Source: Oegoconia quadripuncta
Taxonomy: Eukaryota; Arthropoda; Insecta; Lepidoptera; Autostichidae
Direction of reading: 5' to 3'
NCBI GenBank assembly: GCA_949316235.1
Contig: OX438743.1
Coordinates: 39,587,242 to 39,651,241, forward strand
Length of the DNA stretch: 64,000 bases
Part shown: positions 8,101 to 18,376 of the stretch, one piece after another
Numbering within the stretch: position 1 is the first letter of the stretch
How the letters are laid out: every line of letters begins with the position of its first letter
Position numbers and translations under genes: made by a program
Notes under the pieces: model-generated
Told to the model about the DNA's origin: nothing
What the model saw: only the letters and a program-made list of their open reading frames with translations
Database searches by the model: none

Positions 8101-10926
8101 GGTTCTCGAGTGGCTACCACATATTGGTAAGAGTCGGGTTGAACGATCGGTCAACCTGAAAAACAGCGAGAGACCGACAGATACAGAATTATGATAGTCT
8201 AGAGACGATGTGATAATTAAGATCATTTACGGTTCCAGGTGGACTATATTTTGGACCTGACTGGCCGCCAGAAGTTGCATTACGTCGGCCACTCACAAGG
8301 AGGCACTGTGTTCCTGGTGTTAGGCTCCATGAGGCCAGAGTACAATGACAAATTCGCGACAGCCCATCTGCTAGCTGGCGTGGGATATCAGGACTACTTC
8401 CCTAATCAGGAATTGTCAGCGTTAGCGTTTATGACTGACATTATTTATGTAAGTTTATTGTAGAACAGACATGGCCGACATAACTATGCTACCACCACCG
8501 GTTACCCTAATGCCGGTTTTATTAGTTCTGTACCATTCAGGATAATTGTAACTTCAATCAATATAGTGCTTAATTAGCTTTGAGGTCCTCTAGTATCCAA
8601 GTCAGTGTTGTGAATTACTACAGATACTAGTTTAAAGAAGTAAGTGCTTTAGCTAATCCAAAACGGTTTGCCAATACTGCATCACAACTGGTTTTAGATC
8701 GTATGTTCCTGGTACAAATGGATAATTATGCTTTTACTTATTCTATATCTGTGAAGAGTGCATGTGAAGTAAAATCAGACAGAATAGTTTTGAAAAGTTA
8801 AAGATGATCGGTCCCATCGGAATTATTTACGCGAGGTGTAACAAAAGGGTAAGACCCATTTGTTACATTTTCGAAAATTTCCGATAACTGACGATAAAGG
8901 AAAACAAACAAACTGGATACATATATAGAAAAAGGGTTTATTTACTTTACCAGTCACATACTCACATTTAGCCTTTACAAGAATGATACTACGTAAAGTA
9001 TTTTAAATTTGATGATGACATTTTTCTAAATAATTTTCAGGCGCTAGCGCTGCTAACAGGTAATATAGAAATGTTCCCGCCAACCTCCGCAGACGTTGCA
9101 ACTACTAGTTACAATAAAGCGGATTACTGTTTAGGTGACATCAAATATAAAGCAATGTGTGATGCTATAGGAGTACGAGAATTTATGGTAAGTGATGAAA
9201 GGGACGAAAGGACTTTGGAGATGTTTCGGGAATTCTATTTTGATACTCTTCGAAAGTTGTATGTTGTGGTAAATTGTACTCTAGCTACAGTTTGCTTTGT
9301 AAAATAGGAAATGTGAGAGAGACTTAGATCAAAATACTAATTTTATTGTTAAAATGCGCTTGAGAGATGGTCTGTGTCCTAGAAGGTTTTAAGATTACAA
9401 ATAATCATAGATAATAGATATGATTGAATTGTTTATGTCGTTTTTAAAGGAGCCAAATAAAGCATTTTGGTATCACTCATAATATAGTTATGATAAGTGG
9501 GTTCTCTTTTGGCTACGTTTGTATATAGGTACTAATTAATCACGAATATTAAATTCATGTGTAATTTCAGAGAGACGATGGCAGTGACGAAATTGGTTCA
9601 AGTTCCGACGCGGGAGGAGGCTCTTTAAAACTAGTCGCACATTACGGTCAAAATATTAGGGACAGATTATTCAGAAGATTCAGTCACGGCTCAGCCCAAA
9701 ATCAGCAACTTTACGGTTCAACCACTCCGCCATTATACGACTTGAGTTTGATCACCGCCAATGTAACGATGCATTATACAGTCAGTGATACATTGCTGGA
9801 TGAAAGAGATGTCCTTGCCATGGTTAATGATATGCCGAATGCTGTAGCGAGGAGAGTAGCCAGAGACAGTTTCCTGCATGAAGATTTTGCAGTCGCTCCA
9901 GATGTCAGAGAGTTAGTGACGGAATTTATGATCGAGTCAATTTTATATGCAGAAGAGTAAGTATTTTTCTCTGTCATACGATTGACTGTTCGAACTTTGA
10001 AATATTTTTGAAATAGATAAAAAAACATTAACCTATACATTTTAGTGGCAAGGTATCAAAAGTTTATTTCCGAATGATTTTACATTAACTTTTTGTTCGT
10101 GAAATTGTTTAGAAGATTGTTTTTGTTTAGTGTCACAAAAATTTATAGTACTTAATTACTAAGAAATTAAGATTATCCTGACTATTTTACAACAAATTAA
10201 TATTGTACATTTATCCACAAAAGTGTGGTATTAAAATGGAAACTCGATATTTCTTTGTTTTGCTACCTTTTTGCGAAAACTTTTGTAATTAGTTTCACTT
10301 TTAATACATTTCGTAGTAAATTTACCAGATCTCGTTTATTTACTAGAATTAGTTTTAGTTTATTTTACCCTAACATTGGTATTATTGGACTTTACACTAA
10401 CGTTATTTATTTCATTACGAGCAACCGCAAGATGTCTCTCACTCTTTCATTTACACGATGTAGTAAATAGCGCTGTCACTTTCTCAGCTCTCAGCAAACT
10501 GGGGAACTGTTTTTAAGCAGGACGACGTATACCGAAAATGTACTATTCACTTTCTAAAAGACATTGCTAGTAAATTGACCCTTATAACCTGACTTCATGA
10601 AAATTAATTGAAAACATGTAGTAGAATTTTACTATAATTTGAATCGTTTTTACAGACAATTATATGATTCAGAGGAAAGCAATGAAGCGGAGGGTGATGA
10701 TGGGTCTGATGAAAATGATAATGAAGACGATGGAAATGATAATGAAGGCGATGAAAATATTGATGAAGAAGAAACTAATGATACCAACGAAGGTGGTGAT
10801 GACACAAATGGTTCAAATGAAGACGTAATCACTGTCCCCAGTCCAGATTTTTCCAGTAATCTAGTTTTAAGTGTTATTGTCAAAACATATTTAATTATGT
10901 ACTTTACTTTTGTTGTAATTAAATAA
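2073..10926 (+). CDS. Acid lipase (lipase 3-like, alpha/beta-hydrolase), seven exons
   Basis: Proposed exons are 2073-2156, 4048-4249, 6624-6787, 8239-8448, 9041-9187, 9571-9956 and 10656-10926. All introns are GT-AG and the joined length is 1,464 nt, giving 487 codons plus stop with no frameshift. Residues 1-19 look like a signal peptide, so the enzyme is probably secreted or lysosomal/gut. Residues 31-58 (IRSYGYEAETHTVTTSDGY region) match the N-terminal AB-hydrolase-associated segment of this family. HG at 77-78 fits the oxyanion loop and NARGN at 110-114 is a family motif. GHSQGG places the nucleophile at Ser169; Asp342 and His372 (FLHEDF) are the best triad partners. The family hydrolyses acyl esters of triglycerides or cholesterol. 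Residues 402-454 are extremely Asp/Glu/Asn-rich and 466-486 are hydrophobic, which is not usual for the family. No neighbouring paralogue is visible. The first exon and the exon 2 acceptor are the least certain parts. Confidence 0.88.
2188..2290 (+). mobile_element. SINE-C (tRNA-derived) head, lipase intron 1
   Basis: The tRNA-like head has box A-like TTGGTGTAGTGGCTAATGA and box B-like GGTTCGAATCCC, followed by GTGTGATGAATACG. The head matches the minus-strand copies at 32685 and 38862. It is a SINE head rather than a tRNA gene, because the family-specific body follows. Confidence 0.7.
2291..2470 (-). mobile_element. LINE 3' end fragment (TTTATTGCACA type)
   Basis: CAATCAATCGAATACTCTTT followed by ATTGCACA is the reverse of a short-repeat-tailed LINE 3' end (TGTGCAATAAAGAG). 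Similar minus-strand ends are at 3497 and 55285. Confidence 0.45.
2845..3134 (+). mobile_element. SINE-A copy, head degenerate
   Basis: The family body is clear: TACATGTTTAAGTACTCGGT, then GTCCGCCTGGCTAGCTACCA, GGGTTTCCGGGTCAGTACGC and CACTTAGAATCACGTGTGAT, with a poly(A)-like tail. The tRNA-like head before 2845 is decayed. 3135-3496 holds only a diffuse Helitron-like repeat (GAACCGATTTTAATGG). Confidence 0.75.
3497..3650 (-). mobile_element. LINE 3' end with (AATAC)n tail
   Basis: ACAATACAATACAATACAAA and then CACTTTATTGCACA form a pentanucleotide-tailed LINE 3' end read on the minus strand. It is 5'-truncated and shows no coding sequence. Confidence 0.5.
3785..4026 (+). mobile_element. 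RTE-type LINE 3' end, ending 20 bp before lipase exon 2
   Basis: Translation gives the well-known C-terminus of insect RTE endonuclease-reverse transcriptases: RRTDCRWGRAVLEWRPRTSK, GRPPTRWTDDLVKIAGSRWM, then QAAQDRSLWRSLGEAFVQQW. It finishes in an ATGATGATGATCATGA-type tail. It is heavily 5'-truncated. Confidence 0.8.
4048..4249 (+). CDS. Lipase exon 2 (N-terminal domain, oxyanion HG)
   Basis: The exon starts after ACAACAG, giving PQNIRSYGYEAE. An alternative AG six bases downstream (start 4054) stays in the same frame. It encodes the lid-associated N-terminal segment and VVLLMHGLLSASNA, the oxyanion-loop region. It ends in phase 1 before GTGAGT at 4250. An RTE tail lies only about 20 bp upstream of the acceptor. 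Confidence 0.85.
4560..5120 (+). mobile_element. Jockey/CR1-like LINE 3' end with (TTTGAC)n tail
   Basis: A 91-codon open stretch (4614-4889) matches the C-terminus of the element at 53430, with FKKNSDIHNVNTRYKNKLA and YNKVPVDIQNLP. A 3' UTR follows, then AATAAATA and a TTTGACTTTGACTTTGACTT tail. Closely related 3' ends occur at 27350 (minus) and 61548 (minus). It lies in lipase intron 2. Confidence 0.75.
5437..5766 (+). mobile_element. SINE-A, near full length
   Basis: The tRNA-like head (CACCTCCGTGGCTCAATGTA and GCGGGTTCGATCCCC) is followed by the complete family body and CGTTGTGCATAAAAAAA. Length is about 330 bp. It lies in lipase intron 2. Confidence 0.85.
5933..6066 (-). mobile_element. 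MITE-G copy (GTAGCATGACA termini)
   Basis: This is a 134-bp element with inverted ends TAGCATGACAGGCGCGATAA and ATGTCATGCTACGGGGG. The interior contains TCCTGCTCATTCGCTTGGAC. The same family recurs at 43022-43493 and 44721-44850 in the opposite orientation. It has no coding capacity. Confidence 0.65.
6165..6570 (+). mobile_element. LINE 3' end, lipase intron 2
   Basis: 6218-6316 encodes VRTAQLWNKLPVHIHDC and then RVFKKRLKEHCLSQ before a stop, typical of LINE reverse-transcriptase C-termini. A 3' UTR and TGTGCAATAAAGAATG follow. Confidence 0.6.
6624..6787 (+). CDS. Lipase exon 3 (NARGN motif)
   Basis: The acceptor is TTTCATTATAG. Phase 1 joining restores a serine codon at residue 96. The exon encodes YNMADAGFDVWMGNARGN and then WEEIGMYDITAM, both hallmark stretches of acid lipases. 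It ends in phase 0 before GTAATG. Confidence 0.92.
7076..7470 (+). mobile_element. LINE scrap followed by truncated mariner-type MITE
   Basis: 7076-7107 is a minus-strand LINE tail scrap (CAAAGTCAAAGAATCTTTAT). From 7108 the sequence follows the 420-bp MITE of 46386 in the same orientation, but its left terminus is missing and its right terminus is badly decayed. Confidence 0.6.
7640..7860 (-). mobile_element. LINE 3' end fragment, lipase intron 3
   Basis: The stretch GCTACTGCTTGTTCAAAAGA plus AACTCGAGGGGTTGCTC is the reverse of the 3' UTR of the jockey/CR1-like element at 53430-54262. It is 5'-truncated. Confidence 0.6.
8085..8215 (+). mobile_element. Decayed RTE fragment, lipase intron 3
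   Basis: TTCTCGAGTGGCTACCACAT resembles the RTE segment at 3837-3860. The rest is too diverged to translate. 7890-8010 is another unknown dispersed repeat. Confidence 0.35.
8239..8448 (+). CDS. Lipase exon 4 (catalytic serine GHSQGG)
   Basis: The acceptor is GGTTCCAG. The exon encodes VDYILDLTGRQKLHYVGHSQ followed by GG, so Ser169 is the nucleophile. RPEYNDKF and the start of the cap region follow. It ends in phase 0 before GTAAGT. Confidence 0.93.
9041..9187 (+). CDS. Lipase exon 5 (cap region)
   Basis: The acceptor TAATTTTCAG and donor GTAAGT are both near consensus. The exon has 49 codons in phase 0. It encodes part of the cap subdomain, with two cysteines at residues 250 and 260. Sequence conservation is low here, as is usual for the cap. 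Confidence 0.85.
9571..9956 (+). CDS. Lipase exon 6 (catalytic Asp and His)
   Basis: The acceptor is TGTAATTTCAG. The exon contains LVAHYGQNIRDRLFRRF, the family HYGQ stretch, then VSDTLL (Asp342) and FLHEDF (His372). An N-glycosylation sequon NVT is at residue 333. The donor GTAAGT at 9957 overlaps an in-frame TAA, so an unspliced message would stop here after a complete hydrolase domain. The family GHTPAGTS stretch is replaced by a Gly/Ser-rich sequence. Confidence 0.9.
10656..10926 (+). CDS. Lipase exon 7 (acidic tail and hydrophobic C-terminus)
   Basis: The acceptor is GTTTTTACAG, in phase with exon 6. The exon encodes about 50 residues dominated by Asp, Glu and Asn, then SPDFSSNLVLSVIVKTYLIM and a hydrophobic end. 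The stop codon TAA at 10924 overlaps AATAAA. This fits a last exon, although an internal GTAATC near 10856 could be used instead. Confidence 0.75.
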
Positions 10927-10927
10927 A
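10922..10927 (+). terminator. Polyadenylation signal overlapping the lipase stop
   Basis: AATAAA overlaps the TAA stop codon of exon 7. If it is used, the 3' UTR would be very short (about 15-30 nt). Confidence 0.45.
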
Positions 10928-10949
10928 AAAAACAGTTTATCATAATAAT

Positions 10950-11707
10950 TTAAGCCTTTATCTGCTTATTATAACTTAAGTACTACGAGTATCTTACAAC
11001 TTAATTTTATACACAACCTGTTCACTAAAATGTCTCTTATTTCGGAATGCCTTTTGATGTAGGTCTTCTCAAACATGAAGTCTCAACTGCCGCTTTCATC
11101 CAATGCTTCAACCTAGTTCTTTGATATCATTATTTTTCAGAGACCAATATTTACTTCAGCCATAGGTAATTCTATAATAGGGCAAATGACCGAAACCACA
11201 TTTGTCAAAAATGTTTGAGATAGGTACCTTAGTCAGAGACTGGACGAACATAGAATAATCCTGCTTTAGCAAGATATTTAGTAGATCTCAAGCCTACCAC
11301 ACGCTTTAAATTTTAATACTATCAATTTGTCAAAGAAAATTCATATACACTAAAATACGTTCGAGTCACCCATCTACTAAATCATAAACAATCCGTTTCG
11401 GCAATCATTTACAGTAAAGTATGCATAAGAAAAAAATATTGAAAATAAATGTTAGGTACTCATAATACACATTTGTCTGAATTACAAATATGAACGTGTG
11501 TGTGCTCGCGGCTCGTGTATACGTGGTTGGTAAGATATTGAATAGACTTCATGGGTAAAGAAGGATAGAATGTCAGTACCGACACAGTAATAAATACTGA
11601 TAAACTGAAACTTAAAATCTGTCGTTCTGATAAACAGATCATCGCCGAAGAGCTATCACATCTATAATTTGAATGCAATTAACAAAAATAACTTGTTGAG
11701 GCAAAGA
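10950..11707. other. AT-rich intergenic stretch, no gene seen
   Basis: No splice-flanked coding block, RNA gene or intact repeat is recognised downstream of the lipase poly(A) signal. Short ORFs here show no family features. Confidence 0.4.
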
Positions 11708-11790
11708 AATGTTAGTAACCCTCTTCCAGTAAGAGGAGACTGTGCCCCAACTGTGGGGACGTATAAGGCTGTTGATGATGATGAAAAGAA
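11708..11790 (+). mobile_element. RTE LINE tail
   Basis: GTGCCCCAACTGTGGGGACG followed by AAGGCTGTTGATGATGATGA is the characteristic 3' tail of RTE-type elements. Only the last ~80 bp is present. Confidence 0.55.
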
Positions 11791-13050
11791 AATCAATAAC
11801 ACATTTAAAAGTTAGCAACGAAATGATAAAGCATTTATTTAAAAATTTACATATTTCGCATGTTAAATAGATCTGTTAAATTGAAGCTAATATGCGGAAG
11901 TCATAGTATACTTGTACTAACAATCGAAATTATAAGGGAAGCACAGAACCAAAATAACGCCTTCTTTTTATTTCTCCATACCATCATACTGAATACCATC
12001 AACTTTAAGTAATCATTATGCAAGAAAATATTCAAAGAAACCGAAGTCAGGTAGATAAAGAATTTCGTGGCTAAGACAAAAGAAAACGAGCGCTTAGTTG
12101 TGCAAAATGAATGACTGTGCGAGAGTAGGACAACAGATTCCGTCATAACAATAAAGCCAACTAAATTATAAATTCACGTAATATTATTTAAGAACAAATA
12201 TTAAAGAAATTACATTCTTGTATTGACTTTTTAGAGGCATGAGATGAGACAAGTTTTATAGATTCATAGGCATTTTTGCAAGGACGCAAGATTTTTTTAC
12301 ACTAAAATCTTGGACCCTAATGACAGACGACATCCGTAAAAGATGTATTTATAATCATCTTTATCTAGACCTACAGTGAACTTAAGTGCCCACATAAAAT
12401 TGTGGTAAGCACCTACCTAAAACCTACCAATTCTTGCCTTCATAACTATTTAACTACCAGTTGGATAATGCTAGGCGAGATATTGTTTGCAGTTTATTAT
12501 ACCTTGTGTTGATAATGTTATAGAACTAGGAGCAATAAAAAAGTTATTCATTTATGTACTACGCACACCTTTTCTTGTTACATCTCTTTGTTCAATACAA
12601 TAATTGCTAACATTGTACAGGTAATAAAATTATTTATGTTTGAGACTTTCGCGTTAAATAACTATGAAAATATTTATACTTTTACATTGTAAGAATTTAG
12701 ATAGATTAAAACGTTTATTTTGTAGTCATATAGATATTAAGAACTTCATGTAGAATGACAGATATAATACAGCAAATAACAAATGAATAAAGTAGGGAAA
12801 GTTTATCCAAAGTAAAAATTTAAATAAAACAATTATAGTAATTATTACAAAGAAAATTAAGCCGGTGCGTAGTGCATAATAAGTGTTGTCTGGACATGAA
12901 ATTTCAGTACCCACGGCCTGTTCTGCCTTACACAACATCATAAACGTAATAGATCCAGCGCGCTAGGAGTATACTTTTAGCTGCAGGTGACTGTACATAT
13001 TGCAATTACTCTTACCACCCCATTTGGGATTTATCCCAACTTTTAGGTTG
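11791..13050. other. AT-rich intergenic stretch, no gene seen
   Basis: The only notable ORF is at 12726-12941 on the minus strand: 71 residues with a hydrophobic central segment. It has no recognisable motif and no clear splice context, so it is not called. Confidence 0.35.
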
Positions 13051-13053
13051 TGA

Positions 13054-13310
13054 CGTTTTTTTAAGATTAACTGGATACGAGTTTGACCACAATCTTACCC
13101 GATGGAAAGTGACGATATGGCCGATGATGAAGCACGCGATCTCATCTCACGATGCCTATTCACCCTGCTCTTGAAGATCCTAAGGTTGTAGGGTTCAGAA
13201 AAGACTGACGCTGGAAAGGAGTTCCATGCCTTGTTTGTTTACATTATCAATGCAGAGTCGAACCGCTTAGTGCGAATGCTCAGTATGTTAACTACATATG
13301 TATGTATATA
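13054..13310 (-). mobile_element. CR1-like LINE 3' end (family E)
   Basis: The family phrases GATGGAAAGTGACGATATGG, CCTATTCACCCTGCTCTTGA and GGAGTTCCATGCC are present. The same 3' end recurs at 28845 (plus), 38396 and 41456 (minus). There it encodes a reverse-transcriptase C-terminus (NSRPASVFPESYNLGIFKSR). Confidence 0.7.
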
Positions 13311-13712
13311 AATCAACTGTGTTAGAATTATCTTCCAAACTGCAACACTCCTAACACTAGAAACCGAAAAATTACTGAGATTATAGATAAGTGACACAAA
13401 TAAGACCTTGAGCCGAATAGCTATTATATGAACTGCCAGCTAAGGTACCTATTTCTGAAACTCACAGCTGAGTGTAAAGTGCGACGTTCATTTAGCACTG
13501 AGTTGACATTACCGTGGCCTGAATGCAAGACCAGTATAGATTTGGACATACGAGAAGAGGAAAGAGGATATCTAGTGACCACGGATCGTATCGCTTTGCA
13601 CGTTTCACAATTCGTTGGTCAGACGCGACAAACTGAGAGACTGTGTAGACTAACAGTTGACAGGTCGATAAGCCTTATTGAGCTCCATCTTCTTCTTTTC
13701 GAGTCAATGGCA

Positions 13713-13985
13713 GACGACCTGTTTGGTGTAGTGGTTAGCAACTCTGACCACTATACCAAAAGGCTGCGGGTTCGAATCCCGCAAGGGGCATATTGTTTGT
13801 GTGATGAATACGGACATGTATACCCGAGTTATGGATGTTTTCATTTATAATAAGTATTTATTTACAAAAAAAAATTTTTGTAGTATATCAACCATTTGGT
13901 ATCCACAACACAAGCCTATAGTTGCTTACTGTGGAACTAGATGGCGCTGTGTGTATGTCTAAGGATATTTATGTATTTAATGGCA
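13713..13985 (+). mobile_element. SINE-B, full length
   Basis: The tRNA-like head (GACCTGTTTGGTGTAGTGGT, GGTTCGAATCCCGC) is followed by the body GTGTGATGAATACGGACATG and the 3' phrase ACTAGATGGCGCTGTGTGTA. It sits inside an open frame starting at 13428, which is therefore not a gene in its 3' half. Confidence 0.8.
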
Positions 13986-14514
13986 ATGGTATGGAGAATG
14001 TTTTAGATGGCGTAGAGTAATAGAGTCACTCTTTTAAAAAAATCAATCAAGAAACAAATTGTCAAAATCCGACATCCTCCTTTTGAAAATCGGTTATTAA
14101 GTAAATTATATCCTTCTCCAGCCCCGAGACTACATTGCTACTAAATTTCATTACGCTAGCTTTACGAGAAAACCTGATAGATTGACAGACTTTTGCATTT
14201 ATAATAGTATTGCTAATTAAATAAATAAATAGATAACCTTTGCACATACACATAATGCCATCTCGTTCCATACTAAGCAAGTAGGCTTGTAGGCTCTTTT
14301 ATAAATAAATATATATAATTCTACCACACAGTAGAGTGCAAATATTGTCAAGATTTAATAATTTAACCTAAATTTAAATAAATTTAAATAATAGAATTGT
14401 TAAAATTGATTATGTGATAGGTTAGATACTATTCCATAATTAAATTCATTCATGCTTAGAGCTTGACAGTTTTAATAAGGGATGGTATGCGCTCGCCAAG
14501 AACAAAAACGACTA

Positions 14515-14580
14515 GAAACAGATGAGGGAGGCCTTTGCCCAACAGTGGGACACTATGGGCTCTTAATAATAATAATGCCT
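14515..14580 (+). mobile_element. RTE LINE tail
   Basis: GGAGGCCTTTGCCCAACAGT and then a TAATAATAATAA tail match RTE 3' ends. About 60 bp is present. Confidence 0.5.
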
Positions 14581-14611
14581 AATTAGGTCTTATAATTTCA
14601 TTGGGTACTTT

Positions 14612-15130
14612 GATCATCATCATCTGATTTAAGAGCCATGCTCTTGTCGGTGGAGATTTTTCCATTTCTCTCTGCTCTCCGCCTTCCTCTTGACCTTCTG
14701 ATACGACACGACGTTCAACATCTCTTTTATTTGCTGCATGCATGCATAGCTTATTTTCCCCTCTATTCGTCCTTCTATTATGGCTTTGATGAAATCATCG
14801 TGTCGTATAAGGTGTCCCAGCATTTTCCCTCTTCTATTCTCAATTACTTCCAACAATTTTCTTTTTTCCTTTACTATATTTAAAACCTCTTCGTTCGTTT
14901 TCTTCTCTATCCAGCTGATACGTTCCATTCTCCTCCAGCACCACATCTCAAAAGCTTCCAATCTTTCTTTGTCTTTAAGAGTTAAAGTCCACGTTTCACA
15001 CCCATACAAAGCATTGCTCCAAATGTATACACTTTTATAAGTTTTTTTACGAACTCGGCCTGATATTCTGAGCAGGTTCTTTTTTGCATTGAATGCTTGT
15101 CTTGCCATTGCTATTCTTGCTTTTATGTCT
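14612..15130 (-). mobile_element. RTE-type LINE ORF C-terminal fragment
   Basis: A 159-codon open stretch (14629-15108) reads YGCETWTLTLKDKERLEAFE, MWCWRRMERISWIEKKTNEE and GKMLGHLIRHDD, the standard C-terminal region of RTE/BovB-like reverse transcriptases. The reverse-transcriptase core and endonuclease are missing, so it is a dead 5'-truncated copy. Confidence 0.85.
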
Positions 15131-15341
15131 GAACTAGGTACTGGGTACTTTGATACAGAGTGAAATTTAATTCGTGTAAATCCTGTTTACAACTTTTCAC
15201 TAGGAACCATAGCCGATTTTAGCCGAAATTTGTTTTTTTTTTTTTTTTAATCTTTATTTAATTTAGGGACTTGAGTCCTTCTAGACATGACAGTCCCATC
15301 GTACCCTGACCAAGATTCACTGATGAGAAGATACAAACATA

Positions 15342-16982
15342 TTATATAAATAATCTGGCCGCTATTGATCCAGGTTTACCCAAAATTGATTGAGCCAAAC
15401 CTACAGCGTATTGACTCAGCTTTAATTGTCTCATCAGTGTATCTCTTTCATTTCGGTTTCTAGCACATTCCATCAACATGTGTTGGACATCTTCAACCAC
15501 TTCACAGACTTCACAGTTAGGAGTGTCAGTTCTTTTCATCAGATATCCAAACTTGTTTGGTGGATAGTGCCCAGAACGTAGTCTAACAGCTAACTTAATT
15601 AATCGCCTACTTAGCTTAACTTCATCAAACCAAGGTACCCGAAGAGGCTGACCTTGGATAGTTTTATACCAAATGCCTTTTTCTAACGAACGACGATCAA
15701 AATATTCCTTCCAATTTGAATAACTAACATCTTTAAATTTTGGGAGGACTTCCGAATAAACAGGTAATAAATTAACTACTGTCACATCTAAATTTGAGCA
15801 TGCTAATTTCGCCATTCGATCAGCCTCTTCGTTACCCTTTATTCCTATATACGCTGGAATCCATTGCAATTTCAGCTCAGCATTATTTTGCTCAAATTCA
15901 TGGATCATTTTGAGAATGTTATAGGCTGTCGATGTACCTCTGTATCCAGATACACAACGAGTTATATGCTGCAAGGCACTTCTGCTATCTGAGAAAATGA
16001 CACATTTTTTCAAATGATGACTTTCAGCGTACGACACTGCTTTTGAAATTGCTATAAGCTCCAGAGACATAATGGATACTGTATAAGTAATTTTGAATAT
16101 TTCTGAATGATTCCGATTAGCATCATAAAATGCCGCTCCCAAACCATCAGCACTCTTTGACCCGTCGGTATATATTTTGTGCCAATCATGATATTTTTCC
16201 TGTATTTCGTTAACAACATTGAATTTTAGGAAATTGGGTTCATATTCGTCTTTGGCCTTTTTGACAGATTTTGAATTAACTTCTATGATTTCTTTAATAT
16301 TTATATAAGTAGTCCATGTATTTAAACTAAACATCTCAAGAGGATCAGATGATTGAACATTATTGACCTTCGTTTCATTATATGACAATGCAAGTAGTGG
16401 TTTCTTTTTATTTATCCAGTACCTGATTTGACACAGAGCGCCAAGTTCACCGATTAAATTCGTAGTTATATTATTAGACCATGACTGAGCTCTTAAGCAG
16501 AACTTATAAGCTAAATACTGTCTTCTTATATATAGAGGAGGTATACTAGTTTCGCTTTCCATAACATGTATTGGTGAGCTCTTAATAAACCCCCCTATGA
16601 CCCTCAATGCTTGATTCTGGATTTTATCTAATTTGGAAACGTGTGTTTTCGCACTATTGTCGTAAAGAAAGCAGCCATAATCAAATCTACTCCTTATCAA
16701 CGATATATAGAGTCTGCGAATATGTTTAGGATGTACACCCCAAGAAGACCCTGCCAACACTTTTAACAAATTTATAAATTTCGAACACTTTTCGCTAACT
16801 TCATTAATATGTTTTCTCCAAGTCAAACTCCTATCCAACCACATCCCCAGATACTTGACACATTCCGATGAGGACACATAACTACCACATATCTCCAGCT
16901 TTGGCTGTAACCTTCTGCGGCCTCTGCTAAAGACACAGAATTTAGACTTACTGGCTGATAGTTCAAGTCCAAGTCCATCCAA
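15342..16982 (-). pseudogene. LINE ORF, downstream half (RT thumb, RNase H, C-terminal finger)
   Basis: This 546-codon frame holds the second copy of the duplicated part plus the true C-terminus. It lacks the RT catalytic core. It opens at a Met only because the duplication junction supplies one. Given the poly(A) side, this half retains the original 3' end of the element. Confidence 0.8.
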
Positions 16983-18376
16983 CAGCTAACTTAATTAATC
17001 GCCTACTTAGCTTAACTTCATCAAACCAAGGTACCCGAAGAGGCTGACCTTGGATAGTTTTATACCAAATGCCTTTTTCTAACGAACGACGATCAAAATA
17101 TTCCTTCCAATTTGAATAACTAACATCTTTAAATTTTGGGAGGACTTCCGAATAAACAGGTAATAAATTAACTACTGTCACATCTAAATTTGAGCATGCT
17201 AATTTCGCCATTCGATCAGCCTCTTCGTTACCCTTTATTCCTATATACGCTGGAATCCATTGCAATTTCAGCTCAGCATTATTTTGCTCAAATTCATGGA
17301 TCATTTTGAGAATGTTATAGGCTGTCGATGTACCTCTGTATCCAGATACACAACGAGTTATATGCTGCAAGGCACTTCTGCTATCTGAGAAAATGACACA
17401 TTTTTTCAAATGATGACTTTCAGCGTACGACACTGCTTTTGAAATTGCTATAAGCTCCAGAGACATAATGGATACTGTATAAGTAATTTTGAATATTTCT
17501 GAATGATTCCGATTAGCATCATAAAATGCCGCTCCCAAACCATCAGCACTCTTTGACCCGTCGGTATATATTTTGTGCCAATCATGATATTTTTCCTGTA
17601 TTTCGTTAACAACATTGAATTTTAGGAAATTGGGTTCATATTCGTCTTTGGCCTTTTTGACAGATTTTGAATTAACTTCTATGATTTCTTTAATATTTAT
17701 ATAAGTAGTCCATGTATTTAAACTAAACATCTCAAGAGGATCAGATGATTGAACATTATTGACCTTCGTTTCATTATATGACAATGCAAGTAGTGGTTTC
17801 TTTTTATTTATCCAGTACCTGATTTGACACAGAGCGCCAAGTTCACCGATTAAATTCGTAGTTATATTATTAGACCATGACTGAGCTCTTAAGCAGAACT
17901 TATAAGCTAAATACTGTCTTCTTATATATAGAGGAGGTATACTAGTTTCGCTTTCCATAACATGTATTGGTGAGCTCTTAATAAACCCCCCTATGACCCT
18001 CAATGCTTGATTCTGGATTTTATCTAATTTGGAAACGTGTGTTTTCGCACTATTGTCGTAAAGAAAGCAGCCATAATCAAATCTACTCCTTATCAACGAT
18101 ATATAGAGTCTGCGAATATGTTTAGGATGTACACCCCAAGAAGACCCTGCCAACACTTTTAACAAATTTATAAATTTCGAACACTTTTCGCTAACTTCAT
18201 TAATATGTTTTCTCCAAGTCAAACTCCTATCCAACCACATCCCCAGATACTTGACACATTCCGATGAGGACACATAACTACCACATATCTCCAGCTTTGG
18301 CTGTAACCTTCTGCGGCCTCTGCTAAAGACACAGAATTTAGACTTACTGGCTGATAGTTCAAGTCCAAGTCCATCC
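15585..18376 (-). repeat. Identical 1,396-bp tandem duplication inside the LINE
   Basis: 15585-16980 and 16981-18376 are head-to-tail copies. Their translations are the same residue for residue, and I found no base difference where I compared them. The junction shows only an AA microhomology. Confidence 0.9.

Noticed and set aside
12726..12941. Minus-strand 71-residue ORF with a hydrophobic segment
   Set aside because: AT-rich DNA often gives hydrophobic ORFs by chance. No initiation context, splice site or homology could be seen.
13428..13850. 140-codon ORF on the + strand
   Set aside because: Its last third is a SINE-B. The rest shows no recognisable domain, splice site or codon bias.
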